From JAGNZR01 sp051648365 (lineage in GTDB: Bacteria; Fusobacteriota; Fusobacteriia; Fusobacteriales; Fusobacteriaceae): a DNA stretch of 64,000 nt. The position numbers and the translations under genes were made by a program. The DNA lies in contig JBOFEZ010000066.1 of the NCBI GenBank assembly GCA_051648365.1, positions 1 to 64,000 on the forward strand, in the 5' to 3' direction. Positions 1 through 8,747 of this stretch are shown in pieces. Under the pieces are notes generated by a model, which ran no database searches, was not told where the DNA came from, and saw nothing but the letters and a program-made list of their open reading frames with translations. Each line of letters begins with the position of its first letter. Position 1 is the first letter of the stretch.

Positions 1-78
1 GTTCAAAGATTTATTAGATTACTTCTCTATTCTGTTGTTAATGTCCTTTTTCTTCGTTCACGCTTTTCGTCGTGGACA
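1..78 (-). other. Putative rRNA operon leader (16S gene lies outside the window)
   Basis: Read on the minus strand this is a non-coding leader following a very strong promoter. It starts with a hairpin-prone stretch (GTCC at 77-74 can pair with GGAC at 46-43; CACG at 74-71 with CGTG at 62-59). It ends in TCTTTGAAC at the window edge. The wording of the leader (GGACATTAACAACAGAATAGAG followed by ATCTTTGAAC) resembles what I recall directly upstream of 16S rRNA in fusobacteria, and CTTTGAAC is reminiscent of a boxA antitermination element. The 16S gene itself is not present, so the assignment is an inference from the promoter strength, the leader and the absence of any ORF. Confidence 0.6.
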
Positions 79-84
79 AATATA

Positions 85-113
85 ATAATACCACAACTAT
101 TAGAACCCGTCAA
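85..113 (-). promoter_or_regulatory. Strong leftward sigma70 promoter (probable rrn promoter)
   Basis: On the minus strand: -35 TTGACG (113-108), 17-bp spacer, extended -10 TGG-TATTAT (-10 at 90-85). Transcription would start near 78 and leave the window at base 1. It is among the strongest promoters in the window and is divergent from the yitT promoter. Confidence 0.8.
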
Positions 114-228
114 TAGTTTTTATTGAAATATTTTAAAAATATTTTTTCAGCTTTTTTATAATTATGAATAACAGTGAATATAATCAATAAATTTCTACTC
201 TCTTTTTTTGTATTTTTTACCTGTTTTA

Positions 229-237
229 TGGTATACT
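229..237 (+). promoter_or_regulatory. Extended -10 promoter of yitT-helicase unit
   Basis: TGG-TATACT at 229-237 is an extended -10 element; the -35 region (TTGTAT near 208-213) is weak. About 50 bases downstream is the ribosome binding site GGGGGG just before the ATG at 288. Confidence 0.55.
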
Positions 238-287
238 ACTTCTATAAATAACAATTAGATTACAGTATATTTTCAGGGGGGATTTAG

Positions 288-1154
288 ATGAAATTTTTTT
301 TAGAAAAAAAACAATTTTTAAAATTATTAAAAGAGATTTTGCTTATGACTTTGGGATGTTTTATCTATGCTTTTGCAATCAATGAATTTTTCGTTCCTAA
401 CAAACTTGCAGAAGGAGGAGTAACTGGTATAAGTTTAGTTCTTTTTTACCTTTCAGGGATATCAATAAGTAAAACTTATCTACTTATAAATATACCTATC
501 GCAATTATAGGGTTTAAAATGCTAGGAAAAGAATTTATTATAAAAACTGTTTACGGAATTTTTATGATGAGTTATGCTCTCAAAATTACTGAAGGAATCG
601 GACAACCTTTAGATGATATTCTTTTAGCCTCTCTTTTCGGAGGTTTTCTTTCTGGATTAGGTTTAGGAATTGTTTTTCTTGCTGGAGGGTCTACGGGTGG
701 AATGGATATCATAGCCCGAATAATGACACGTTATCGTGGAATTCCAGTAGGCAAGGCTCTTCTTATTATAGATTTTTTTGTTCTTCTGATTGCAGGTTTC
801 CTTTTTGGAAAAGTCATATTCATGTACACTTTGGTAGCACTTTTCGTAGCTGCTAAAATAATAGATCTCATCGAAGATGGTAAACATGTTGCAAAAACAG
901 TGACTGTAATCTCTGAAAAACCAGAAGAGATTAAAGAATTCATCATAAACGAACTGGGTCGAAGCTGTACTGTCATCAATACCCGTGGAGCTTATACGAA
1001 TAAAAATCAAGAGATGTTATATATAATTTTAAGCAGATATCAAATTATGAAATTTAAAACTTTTATGAAATATACAGACCCTGAAGCTTTTATAACTATA
1101 GGTGATGTAAGTGAGGTACTTGGCGATGGATTTAAAAATATCAGAGAACATTAA
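288..1154 (+). CDS. YitT family membrane protein (DUF161 + DUF2179)
   Basis: Predicted integral membrane protein of 288 residues, of the YitT/YpjC type found widely in Firmicutes and Fusobacteria; substrate and function are not established. Roughly residues 15-190 form several hydrophobic segments with the glycine-rich family signatures EGGVTGIS and AGGSTGGMD. The cytosolic C-terminus (about 205-280) fits the DUF2179 domain. The start follows a GGGGGG ribosome binding site with good spacing. The 3' end overlaps the start of the next gene by 29 bases, so the two are probably co-transcribed and translationally coupled. Family assignment is confident; any specific role would be a guess. Confidence 0.85.
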   Translation: MKFFLEKKQFLKLLKEILLMTLGCFIYAFAINEFFVPNKLAEGGVTGISLVLFYLSGISISKTYLLINIPIAIIGFKMLGKEFIIKTVYGIFMMSYALKITEGIGQPLDDILLASLFGGFLSGLGLGIVFLAGGSTGGMDIIARIMTRYRGIPVGKALLIIDFFVLLIAGFLFGKVIFMYTLVALFVAAKIIDLIEDGKHVAKTVTVISEKPEEIKEFIINELGRSCTVINTRGAYTNKNQEMLYIILSRYQIMKFKTFMKYTDPEAFITIGDVSEVLGDGFKNIREH

Positions 1155-3939
1155 TAATATAAATTTAAAAAATCTTAACAGCAGCCAATCGGCTGCTGTA
1201 TTTCATAATGAAGGACCTCTTCTTATAATTGCAGGACCCGGAACTGGAAAAACTTTTACCCTTGTAAAAAAAATAGCTTATCTTCTTATTGTAAAAAAAG
1301 TTCCCCCTGAATCTATAGTGGCAACAACTTTTACCCTTAAAGCAGCTAACGAATTAAAAATAAGAGTGGCTGAAGAGCTCAAGAACTGTAATTTCATTTT
1401 GGATCTCAACAGAATAAATATTGGAACCATCCATTCACTCTGCAAAAAAATAATATCTGAGCATAATTTTATGATTCTGGATGAAACAGAACAAAAGTAT
1501 CTTATCCATAAAAACCTTTACCGTTTTAAACGAATAGAAGGATTCAATTCCCTGGTCACTGCTCTTAAGCTCCGTGATAAAAAACTAGCTTCTGAATTAT
1601 ATTCTTTATTTTCAAAATTTTCAGAGAGTGAAATAACTCCAGATATTCTTTATCACAGTTCAGTAAACCAGCTTCAAACTTTAGGTATCCTCTATTCTTT
1701 ATATCTTCAATTACTAGAAGAGAATTCTTTTTTAGATTTTTCAAAAATACTTACACAATGCAATAAAATTTTAGAAAAAGATAAAAAGTTTTTAGATTCT
1801 CTTCATAATAAATATAGATATATTCTTGTAGATGAATTTCAAGATACTAATGACCTACAGTGGAAAATTCTTTTAAAACTTTCTGGCAAGTATAAAAATA
1901 TTTGTGCAGTTGGAGATGACGATCAAGCAATTTATAGATTTCGTGGAGCTAGCACTAAAAATATTTTAAATTTCCCAAATTACTTCAGAGAGGATAACTG
2001 CAAAGTAGTTAAGCTTCAGGAAAATTTTCGTTCCGAGAGTAATATAATCGATTTTTATTCAGCTTTTATAAAAGAATTTCCTTGGGAAATGGAAAGATAT
2101 CAGAAAAAAATCGTTACTTTTAAAGAAAACAGCCCCCCCCACAGTTCAGTCTTCAAAATCACATCTCATGAGAGAATCGAACTGAATAAAAAAATCTTAC
2201 AAACTCTTTTAACTTTGAGAGAGACAGGAAAAATAGAAGACTATTCCCAAGTTGCATTTCTTTTTAGATCAGTAAAATCCCGTGAAGCTAGATCCCTTAT
2301 CGATGTTCTTAATTCTCACGGAATAAAAAGTTACTCTCCAAGAAGTGGAGAATTTTTCCAGAAAAAAGAGATTATCTTCACTCTTGGAGTTATTCTTCTC
2401 CTTTTTAAAAAATATCTGAAAAAAATCAGAGAATTTTCTAAAGAAAGCTATATGAATTTTTCTGAAAAATATATTCTTTACTCTAATTATCTTAAAATGA
2501 TCCAATATGCAGAAAATTTTTCAAATAAAAAAGATTCTACTCTTAAAGAATGGATTCATAATTTTCAGGAGAAAGATGTCAAAAATTTTCTTCCTATCTT
2601 TTATGAGCTTTTCAGTTTTCAACTCTATCAGGAACTTTTTTCGAAATCTAGAATCGGAGATAGAAAAAATGAGCTTATCGAAAAAAATATAGCTATTTTG
2701 GCAAATATTTTTGCAAAATTTGAAGAAGATGGAAAATCTATTCTTTCTGAAGATTTTTTTGACGAATACCTTCCATTTCTTATGGATATAGGAGTCAACG
2801 AATATGAAGATGATGAAGAAGTATCTATTCCTGATCATGTTTCTTTTCTTACTTTTCATCAAAGTAAGGGGCTCGAGTTTCCGATTGTATTTATAGGCAG
2901 TTTGGATTCAAGCCCAGAAAAATCAGATAAAAATTCTCTAGGAGAAAAGCTCCGAGAAGATATATTCCAGGTGGATAGAAACAGATTCGAAAGAGAAAGC
3001 ACCATGGATTTTTATAGAATTTTTTATACAGGATTCTCCAGAGCTAAAAATCTTCTTTTTCTTACTGCCGAATACCGAGATAAATCTTTCCCCAAATCTC
3101 CTTCTAATTTATTCCTAAATTCTTTAAATAGTTTGCAGGAATTTTCACAAAACGAAGAATTTTTCAAGAATATTTCTGTGTCCAAACTTAAAAACAGCGA
3201 TAGAAAAAAAAGATACTCCTATACAGGGGATATACTGCTTTATTCTAACTGTCCTGTGAAATATAGATTTCTAAAACATATAGGTTTTCCCTCTCTTCAT
3301 AGTTCGAAAGAGATACTAGGAACCTTGGTTCATAAAACTATTGATGATATACATCAAAATATTATGAAAGGAACTTTTATTACTGAAGATTTTATGAAAT
3401 TACGTCTAAGAGAAAATTATGATTTCCTTAAGAAAAAACTTAATATGAAACTTTCTAAGATGGAAGCTGAAGAGACTAAACATCAGGTTTTTTCTTATCT
3501 TTTGAATAACGGTGAAACTCTTCTTTCGCTTCAGGACTCTGAACTTGCACTTTCATCCCTCAGAAAAAATTATATAATCGATGGAGTTATAGATATGATT
3601 CTCAGGGATGAGAATGGAGTTTCAGTTGTGGATTTCAAAACTTCCCAATCACTTCCAGAAAAAATCCCTGATAATTACAAAAAACAACTTTTAGTTTATG
3701 CTTATCTTCTAAAAAAAAATGGATATGTAGTAAAAAATCTCAGTTTATATTATACAAGAGACCCCCAATCAAAATTTCATTCTATTCCATCTGATGAGAA
3801 ACTAGAGAAAAATATTATGGAAGAGTTCGATACTGTCGTAAAAAAAATAGAGAAAAAAGAGTTTTTTTCAAAAACTCCTTTTCCTCATCTTTGCTCACAA
3901 TGTCAATTTCATTTCTACTGTGATAAAACTTTATTTTAA
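1126..3939 (+). CDS. UvrD/PcrA-like helicase fused to PD-(D/E)XK Fe-S nuclease domain
   Basis: Superfamily 1A DNA helicase of 937 residues. Visible motifs in order: Walker A AGPGTGKT, motif II DEFQDTN, motif III GDDDQAIYRFRGA, motif IV QENFRS, motif V FHQSKGLEFP, motif VI FYTGFSRAK. The last ~230 residues are a PD-(D/E)XK nuclease of the AddB/Cas4 class: GVIDMI...VVDFKTSQ supplies the Asp and D-x-K residues, and cysteines at about 709, 923, 926 and 932 match the C...C-x2-C-x5-C pattern that holds a [4Fe-4S] cluster in AddB. It probably processes DNA ends or repair intermediates. The ATG at 1126 is chosen over the upstream GTG at 1111 because GTGAGG at 1111-1116 is its ribosome binding site. 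The 3' end overlaps the convergent pepP by 4 bases, with no terminator between them. It is not a standard AddA, because the nuclease domain carries AddB-type cysteines. Confidence 0.85.
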   Translation: MDLKISENINNINLKNLNSSQSAAVFHNEGPLLIIAGPGTGKTFTLVKKIAYLLIVKKVPPESIVATTFTLKAANELKIRVAEELKNCNFILDLNRINIGTIHSLCKKIISEHNFMILDETEQKYLIHKNLYRFKRIEGFNSLVTALKLRDKKLASELYSLFSKFSESEITPDILYHSSVNQLQTLGILYSLYLQLLEENSFLDFSKILTQCNKILEKDKKFLDSLHNKYRYILVDEFQDTNDLQWKILLKLSGKYKNICAVGDDDQAIYRFRGASTKNILNFPNYFREDNCKVVKLQENFRSESNIIDFYSAFIKEFPWEMERYQKKIVTFKENSPPHSSVFKITSHERIELNKKILQTLLTLRETGKIEDYSQVAFLFRSVKSREARSLIDVLNSHGIKSYSPRSGEFFQKKEIIFTLGVILLLFKKYLKKIREFSKESYMNFSEKYILYSNYLKMIQYAENFSNKKDSTLKEWIHNFQEKDVKNFLPIFYELFSFQLYQELFSKSRIGDRKNELIEKNIAILANIFAKFEEDGKSILSEDFFDEYLPFLMDIGVNEYEDDEEVSIPDHVSFLTFHQSKGLEFPIVFIGSLDSSPEKSDKNSLGEKLREDIFQVDRNRFERESTMDFYRIFYTGFSRAKNLLFLTAEYRDKSFPKSPSNLFLNSLNSLQEFSQNEEFFKNISVSKLKNSDRKKRYSYTGDILLYSNCPVKYRFLKHIGFPSLHSSKEILGTLVHKTIDDIHQNIMKGTFITEDFMKLRLRENYDFLKKKLNMKLSKMEAEETKHQVFSYLLNNGETLLSLQDSELALSSLRKNYIIDGVIDMILRDENGVSVVDFKTSQSLPEKIPDNYKKQLLVYAYLLKKNGYVVKNLSLYYTRDPQSKFHSIPSDEKLEKNIMEEFDTVVKKIEKKEFFSKTPFPHLCSQCQFHFYCDKTLF

Positions 3940-5711
3940 ATTTTGTCTGTATATTTTCTCAGCCAATTTTTTTCGGCTTCATTCAGAAATGGGGATATCT
4001 TTTCAAAAACTTCATTATGGTAATTGTTAAGATATTCTCTCTCTTCCTGAGAAAGCAGTTTAACTTCTATGGTATCTATATCTATAGGTGCAAACGTCAG
4101 TGGCTGAAACTGATAAAACTTACCAAATACAGTTTCCATATATTCAGTTACAAACAACTCATTTTCTATTCTTATTCCATGAGCACCTGGGATATAAAGA
4201 CCCGGCTCATTACTGATTATCATCCCCGGCTCTAATGGAAATGGATTATATGACTGTCTTATTCCGTGAGGTCCCTCATGTACCCCCAAAACATGACCAA
4301 CTCCATGCCCTGTTCCATGATTGAAATTCAGCCCCTGCTCCCAAAGTGCTTTTCTAGCCAATATATCCATGTTGCTTCCTGTTGTTCCGGCCATAAATTT
4401 TACCATTGAAAGAGAAATCATCCCCTTCAAAACTAAAGTGTAGTCCCTTTTTAATTCATCTGTAACTTCTCCCACTGCTATAGTTCTCGTCACATCAGTT
4501 GTCCCATCCAAATATTGTCCTCCTGAATCAAGCAGATAAAGACCTTTGTTCTTAAGTGTCGAATACTTTTTGGCTGTTGCTGAATAATGTGGCATAGCAG
4601 CATTACTCATATAGGCTGATATAGTATTGAAACTAGGCTCTATATAGTCTTCCTGTTCAGCTCTTAGCTCTTCAACTTTTCTCGCTGCATCCAATTCATT
4701 TATTTCAATTTTACCTATATTATTTTTCAACCAGTATATAAATTTTGTAAGAGCAACTCCATCTTTTATGTGAGCTTTTTTTGTATTTTCTATTTCAATA
4801 TCATTTTTTATAGCCTTAAGCATTGTTGTAGGAAGCTGAGTCTCTATCGGATTCAAATGAGCAATTTTGCTATAGATAGCAAAGTTCATCTTATTTCCGT
4901 CTATAAGAATTTTATCTTCCCCCTGAAAACTTTTTACATCCTCATAAATTTCGTTATACTCTCTTACCTCCACACGGTTTTTATTGAGGTATTCTTCTAC
5001 TTTTCCTACAATTTTAGATTTTTCAATGTATAGCACAGCTTTTTCCTGAGAAATTATAGAATATGCCATTGTTACAGGAGTGCTTTTTATATCCCTTCCT
5101 CTTATATTATATAGCCATGCTATATCATCCAAAGTTATAAGTATATTGTACTCCGCATCTTCTTTCTTCATCAATTCTCTCACTGCAGCTATTTTTTCTT
5201 CAAAAGTCATACCTACATAACCTAGCGGAAGTAAGAATGCTGGTGTCTTTGCCATAGAAGGTCTCGTATTCCAAAATCCATCAACTATTTCCAAATCTTC
5301 TTTTATTCTTAAACCTTTTTTTTCAAAAAAGGACTTCATTTCATTTCCTGCTTTAGAAGAAATTGTTCTTCCGTCAAATCCAACTACTTCTCCTTCCCCA
5401 AGTTTTTCAGAGATCCATTTTTTGAAATCAGGTGTCCCCTCTTTTCCTATAACATATGGAGTTATTGTAGAGTCCTTCAATTCTTCCACAACCTGTACTT
5501 CATATCTTCCGTCTGTCCAGAGAGCCGCAGAATCCATTGTGATAACCAAATTTCCAAAAGACCCTGTAAATCCCGAAATATATTGTCTCACCTTGAAAAA
5601 ATCTCCTATATACTCACTCTGATGATAATCTGAAGCGGTTATATAATATGCCGACACACCCTCTTTTTCCATCATAACTCTTACTCTTTTTAATTTTTCC
5701 CTTGCTGTCAT
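3936..5711 (-). CDS. pepP: Xaa-Pro aminopeptidase (M24B, aminopeptidase P)
   Basis: Cytoplasmic metallopeptidase that removes the N-terminal residue from peptides with proline in second position. At 591 residues it is the long three-domain type (two creatinase-like N-terminal domains, then a pita-bread catalytic domain from about residue 310). The five metal ligands are visible: D395 and D406 in LLDSGGQYLDGTTDVTRT, H469 in NHGTGHGVGH, E502 in SNEPGLY and E516 in GIRIENE. These match the spacing in eukaryotic XPNPEP1. The start is preceded by GGGAGGGAG. It lies downstream of glmS, separated by an intrinsic terminator, and its end overlaps the convergent helicase gene. Confidence 0.93.
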   Translation of the reverse strand: MTAREKLKRVRVMMEKEGVSAYYITASDYHQSEYIGDFFKVRQYISGFTGSFGNLVITMDSAALWTDGRYEVQVVEELKDSTITPYVIGKEGTPDFKKWISEKLGEGEVVGFDGRTISSKAGNEMKSFFEKKGLRIKEDLEIVDGFWNTRPSMAKTPAFLLPLGYVGMTFEEKIAAVRELMKKEDAEYNILITLDDIAWLYNIRGRDIKSTPVTMAYSIISQEKAVLYIEKSKIVGKVEEYLNKNRVEVREYNEIYEDVKSFQGEDKILIDGNKMNFAIYSKIAHLNPIETQLPTTMLKAIKNDIEIENTKKAHIKDGVALTKFIYWLKNNIGKIEINELDAARKVEELRAEQEDYIEPSFNTISAYMSNAAMPHYSATAKKYSTLKNKGLYLLDSGGQYLDGTTDVTRTIAVGEVTDELKRDYTLVLKGMISLSMVKFMAGTTGSNMDILARKALWEQGLNFNHGTGHGVGHVLGVHEGPHGIRQSYNPFPLEPGMIISNEPGLYIPGAHGIRIENELFVTEYMETVFGKFYQFQPLTFAPIDIDTIEVKLLSQEEREYLNNYHNEVFEKISPFLNEAEKNWLRKYTDKI

Positions 5712-5740
5712 ACTCCCTCCCTAGTTCTGTTTTTATAAAA

Positions 5741-5782
5741 AAAATATTCTCTCAAGATAAGTATATCTCAAAAGAATATTTT
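5741..5782 (-). terminator. Intrinsic terminator of glmS
   Basis: On the minus strand AAAATATTCT (5782-5773 region) pairs with AGAATATTTT (5750-5741), enclosing a second small stem (AGATA/TATCT). A run of T follows. It sits between glmS and pepP. Confidence 0.65.
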
Positions 5783-5793
5783 CTTCAATATTA

Positions 5794-7620
5794 TTATTCT
5801 ACTGTCACTGATTTAGCTAAGTTTCTAGGTTTGTCAACATCTATACCTTTGAATACAGATGTGTAATAAGCCAACAGCTGTAATGGAATTACTGAAAGAA
5901 GTCCGCTTGTCAAATCCAAAGTATCCGGAATAAATATAATTTCGTCTGATACATCTTTCATCTCATGGTTTTTTTTCTGAGTTACTGTAATTATATGTGC
6001 TTCTCTGGCTTTTAGTTCTTTTATGTTGGAAACCGATTTTTCAATAAGATCCTGTTGAGTAGCCATAACTACTGCTGGAACTCCTTTTTCTATGAGTGCT
6101 ATTGTTCCGTGTTTCAGCTCTCCACTTGCAAAAGCCTCCGTATGTATATATGTAATCTCTTTCATTTTAAGAGATCCTTCCATGGCAATTTTATAATCTA
6201 AACCTCTTCCTATATAAAATCCGTTAGCTGATTTAGCAAAATTTTCTGCTATCCCTTTCACTATACATTCATCCTTAAAGAACTCTTCCATCTTATCCGG
6301 AATTCTAAAGAGTTCATCTATTATCTCTTTTTTCTCCTGGAAAGTTATAGTTTTTCTCATATCCGCTAGATACAAGGCAAGAAGCTGAAGAGTAAGGACC
6401 TGATTTGTATAAGCTTTTGTGGAAGCAACCGCTATTTCTGGGCCAGCCATTGTATATATAACTCTGTCCGCCTCTCTAGAAATAGTAGATCCTACCACAT
6501 TAGTAACAGCAACAGTCAAAGCACCTTTTCTTTTACATTCTTTCATAGCCAGAAGAGTATCCAGAGTTTCTCCAGACTGAGTTACAAAAATTGCCAGACT
6601 ATTTTCTGTTACGAAAGGAGCCGAATATCTAAATTCAGATGCTATCTCACTATCCACTCTCAGCTTTGCCAGTTTCTCTATTGCATATTCTCCCTGAAGT
6701 CCTGCATGATAAGCTGTTCCACATGCAACTATATATATATCCTTTACTTTTTCCATATCCTCCGAAGTTAAAGCATTATCAAAATTTATAGAGTAATCAT
6801 CGAGATTCACTCTTCTCTCAAGAGTTTCTCTGAGAGTTTTAGGTTGTTCATAAATTTCTTTTATCATAAAATGAGGATATCCTGCTTTAGTTGCTTGTTC
6901 TAGACTCCATTTTATTTCATGTTTTTCACGAATAACAGGTTTATCCTCTTTATCAAAAATCTGGATAGTTTCACAGTCTAAAAGAGCATAATCTCCATTT
7001 TCCAAGAAATATACATCCTTAGTATATTTAAGAAGTGCCGGAACGTCTGACGCAATATAGTTAGCTCCATTTCCGATTCCTATAACCAACGGGCTATCTT
7101 TTCTTGCACACGCAAGCTGGTTAGGGTGATTTTTATGAATTATTCCTAGTGCATAAGTTCCAGTCACTCTGTCCAAAACTTTTCTAAGGGTACTAAGCAT
7201 CTCTCCATCATAATAGTAGTGGAAAAGATGTGCAAGAACTTCTGTATCAGTTTCAGATATAAAATCATATCCTTTCTCTATTAGTTCTTTTTTCAGAGTA
7301 AGATAATTTTCTACTATACCATTGTGAATAACTGCAACACTCTTATCTTTACTGAAATGAGGATGTGAATTGATATCCGATGGAGCTCCGTGAGTTGCCC
7401 ATCTAGTATGACCTATTCCAACATCCGAACTCATAGGATTCGTTGCAAGATAGTCACTAAGTACCTGAAGTTTACCTGTCTTTTTTTCCACTCTTATTTT
7501 TCCGTTTTCAATTATAGCTATTCCTGAAGAATCATATCCTCTATACTCCAGTTTAGATAACCCTTCTAAGATAACTTCTACAGCATCTCCGTGTCCAACA
7601 TAACCTACAATACCACACAT
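5794..7620 (-). CDS. glmS: Glutamine--fructose-6-phosphate aminotransferase
   Basis: Makes glucosamine-6-phosphate from fructose-6-phosphate and glutamine, the entry step to UDP-GlcNAc for peptidoglycan and lipid A. The 608-residue protein starts MCGIVGYVG, giving the N-terminal nucleophile Cys1 after Met removal, with the class II amidotransferase domain in residues 1-230. Two SIS isomerase domains follow (about 285-425 and 455-590; CGTAYHAG and TQSGETLDTL are recognisable). The C-terminus ends with DKPRNLAKSVTVE, as in the family. The ribosome binding site GGAGG sits at the 3' end of a glmS ribozyme, so expression should fall when glucosamine-6-phosphate accumulates. It is followed by its own terminator and so is probably a single-gene unit. 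Confidence 0.97.
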   Translation of the reverse strand: MCGIVGYVGHGDAVEVILEGLSKLEYRGYDSSGIAIIENGKIRVEKKTGKLQVLSDYLATNPMSSDVGIGHTRWATHGAPSDINSHPHFSKDKSVAVIHNGIVENYLTLKKELIEKGYDFISETDTEVLAHLFHYYYDGEMLSTLRKVLDRVTGTYALGIIHKNHPNQLACARKDSPLVIGIGNGANYIASDVPALLKYTKDVYFLENGDYALLDCETIQIFDKEDKPVIREKHEIKWSLEQATKAGYPHFMIKEIYEQPKTLRETLERRVNLDDYSINFDNALTSEDMEKVKDIYIVACGTAYHAGLQGEYAIEKLAKLRVDSEIASEFRYSAPFVTENSLAIFVTQSGETLDTLLAMKECKRKGALTVAVTNVVGSTISREADRVIYTMAGPEIAVASTKAYTNQVLTLQLLALYLADMRKTITFQEKKEIIDELFRIPDKMEEFFKDECIVKGIAENFAKSANGFYIGRGLDYKIAMEGSLKMKEITYIHTEAFASGELKHGTIALIEKGVPAVVMATQQDLIEKSVSNIKELKAREAHIITVTQKKNHEMKDVSDEIIFIPDTLDLTSGLLSVIPLQLLAYYTSVFKGIDVDKPRNLAKSVTVE

Positions 7621-7634
7621 AATTTTTACCTCCG

Positions 7635-7810
7635 CATTTTTTTGATTCTACAGAAGCGATAGCTGCGTGAAACATTCTTTGTAATTTCTATCACTAAAAA
7701 TTTTTGTAATGCTTCTTTGGAATGCAGTTCCCTCAGGTATCCGCCGAAATTTTCGATAACCCTGATCCTCGTCAACCATATTTTCGCATATATGATTCTG
7801 GCGCTTTTAT
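7635..7810 (-). ncRNA. glmS ribozyme/riboswitch
   Basis: The minus-strand leader of glmS contains the conserved core of the self-cleaving glmS ribozyme: AGCGCCAGAA at the cleavage site, then GTTGACGAGGATCAGGG, TTATCGAAAATTTCGGCGGA and TACC. The 3' part holds the GAAGC...GCTTC helix and the GGAGG ribosome binding site. Cleavage is expected between A7805 and G7804. Glucosamine-6-phosphate acts as cofactor in this class, and cleavage destabilises the mRNA. Boundaries are approximate. Confidence 0.93.
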
Positions 7811-7835
7811 ATATCTTCAATCGCTTTGCCTGTGG

Positions 7836-7864
7836 ATTATAACTCAATTCACGCTTAATTACAA
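7836..7864 (-). promoter_or_regulatory. glmS promoter
   Basis: Minus strand -35 TTGTAA (7864-7859), 17-bp spacer, -10 TATAAT (7841-7836). Transcription would begin about 25 bases upstream of the ribozyme cleavage site, giving a short 5' leader as in other glmS ribozymes. Confidence 0.75.
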
Positions 7865-7961
7865 GGTTAATTAAAAATTAATTTTTTTACAAATCCTTGT
7901 TTTTTTATTCACTTAAAAAAATAGAGATAAAATTCCCTACTTTCTTACTAAAATATTTTCG

Positions 7962-8564
7962 CTAAATCAAAGATATTTCCTCTAATTTCTTTTTTAGTTC
8001 TTTATAATTCTCTAGATGAATTGTGTGTAGTCCAAATTTTTTGGCTGCTTCTATATTTTCATAGGAATCATCTATAAAAAGCGTTTCCTTTGTCATAAGT
8101 TTATATTTCCCAAGTATCTCTTCGTATATCTCTTTTCCCGGTTTAAGAAGGTTAGCGTGAGAAGAGATTACCTGACCATCAAAAAGTTTAAAGAAATCCC
8201 ATTTTTCAGAAACATTTTTGAAGGCAGGATAGTGGAAATTAGAAAGAATATATAGTTTATAACCTCTCTTTTTTAAAATTTCTACAATCTTTATATTTTC
8301 TTCAATAGGTTTCAAACAATCTATTATCTTATTTTCAAAAAATTTTCTTATCTGTTTTTCATATTGAGGAAATCTTGTCGAAAAAAATCTAACCACCTCA
8401 TCATAACTCAAAGTTCCTCTATCTAGTTCTAACCATTCCTTTCTCTGGAATATCATGTGAAAAACTTCCTCTCTGTCTTCCTCTGGAATATTTTTTTCTA
8501 CAAAACTATGAGGATTAAATTCTATAAGTACATTTCCCAAATCAAAAATAATATTTTTTATCAT
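7962..8564 (-). CDS. HAD-superfamily phosphatase (YihX-like)
   Basis: Small cytoplasmic HAD-IA hydrolase of 200 residues. Motif I is FDLGNVL near the N-terminus, motif II falls in YILSNFH, motif III uses the Lys of LLKPGKEIY, and motif IV is LFIDDSYENIEAAKKFG. The LGNVL form, with Leu in place of the usual first motif-I spacing, is typical of the YihX/epoxide-hydrolase-like subgroup. E. coli YihX dephosphorylates glucose-1-phosphate, but the substrate here is unknown. The start has a clear AGGAG. It stands alone between the tgt terminator and the glmS promoter; I saw no terminator of its own. Confidence 0.82.
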   Translation of the reverse strand: MIKNIIFDLGNVLIEFNPHSFVEKNIPEEDREEVFHMIFQRKEWLELDRGTLSYDEVVRFFSTRFPQYEKQIRKFFENKIIDCLKPIEENIKIVEILKKRGYKLYILSNFHYPAFKNVSEKWDFFKLFDGQVISSHANLLKPGKEIYEEILGKYKLMTKETLFIDDSYENIEAAKKFGLHTIHLENYKELKKKLEEISLI

Positions 8565-8709
8565 TTTATTCTCCTAATTTTTTTAATTTTTTTCCGATAT
8601 CTGTTCTATTATTTTTCTGAAACTTTCTGGAATTATAGATACAGTTTTTCTACTGCTCTTTTCTTTTTAATCCTTTAAAACATTCGAAAAATATAGATGT
8701 GATCAAAGT

Positions 8710-8735
8710 AAAAAGAGAGAAAGTTCTCTCTTTTT
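8710..8735 (-). terminator. Intrinsic terminator downstream of tgt
   Basis: A 10-bp perfect stem AAAAAGAGAG / CTCTCTTTTT with a 6-base loop, ending in T residues. It lies just beyond the tgt stop codon. Confidence 0.75.
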
Positions 8736-8747
8736 TTGGAAATATCA

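Noticed and set aside
2134..2142. Run of C residues in the helicase gene as a possible frameshift site
   Set aside because: The frame is intact through it and all helicase motifs on both sides are in one frame.
2521..2862. 113-codon minus-strand ORF
   Set aside because: Antisense to the helicase gene, Lys/Phe/Ile-rich composition typical of AT-rich shadows.
7626..7847. 73-codon minus-strand ORF upstream of glmS
   Set aside because: It coincides exactly with the glmS ribozyme core and has no protein-like character; the RNA explains the sequence.
7861..7900. ACAAGG...CCTTGT inverted repeat between the HAD gene and the glmS promoter
   Set aside because: Long AT-rich loop and no T-run; it overlaps the glmS -35, so it is not a convincing terminator or operator.
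8585..8662. Short minus-strand open stretch reading about 25 residues that look protein-like (KTVSIIPESFRKIIEQIS)
   Set aside because: No start codon of any usual kind after the upstream in-frame stop; may be a gene remnant but cannot be supported.
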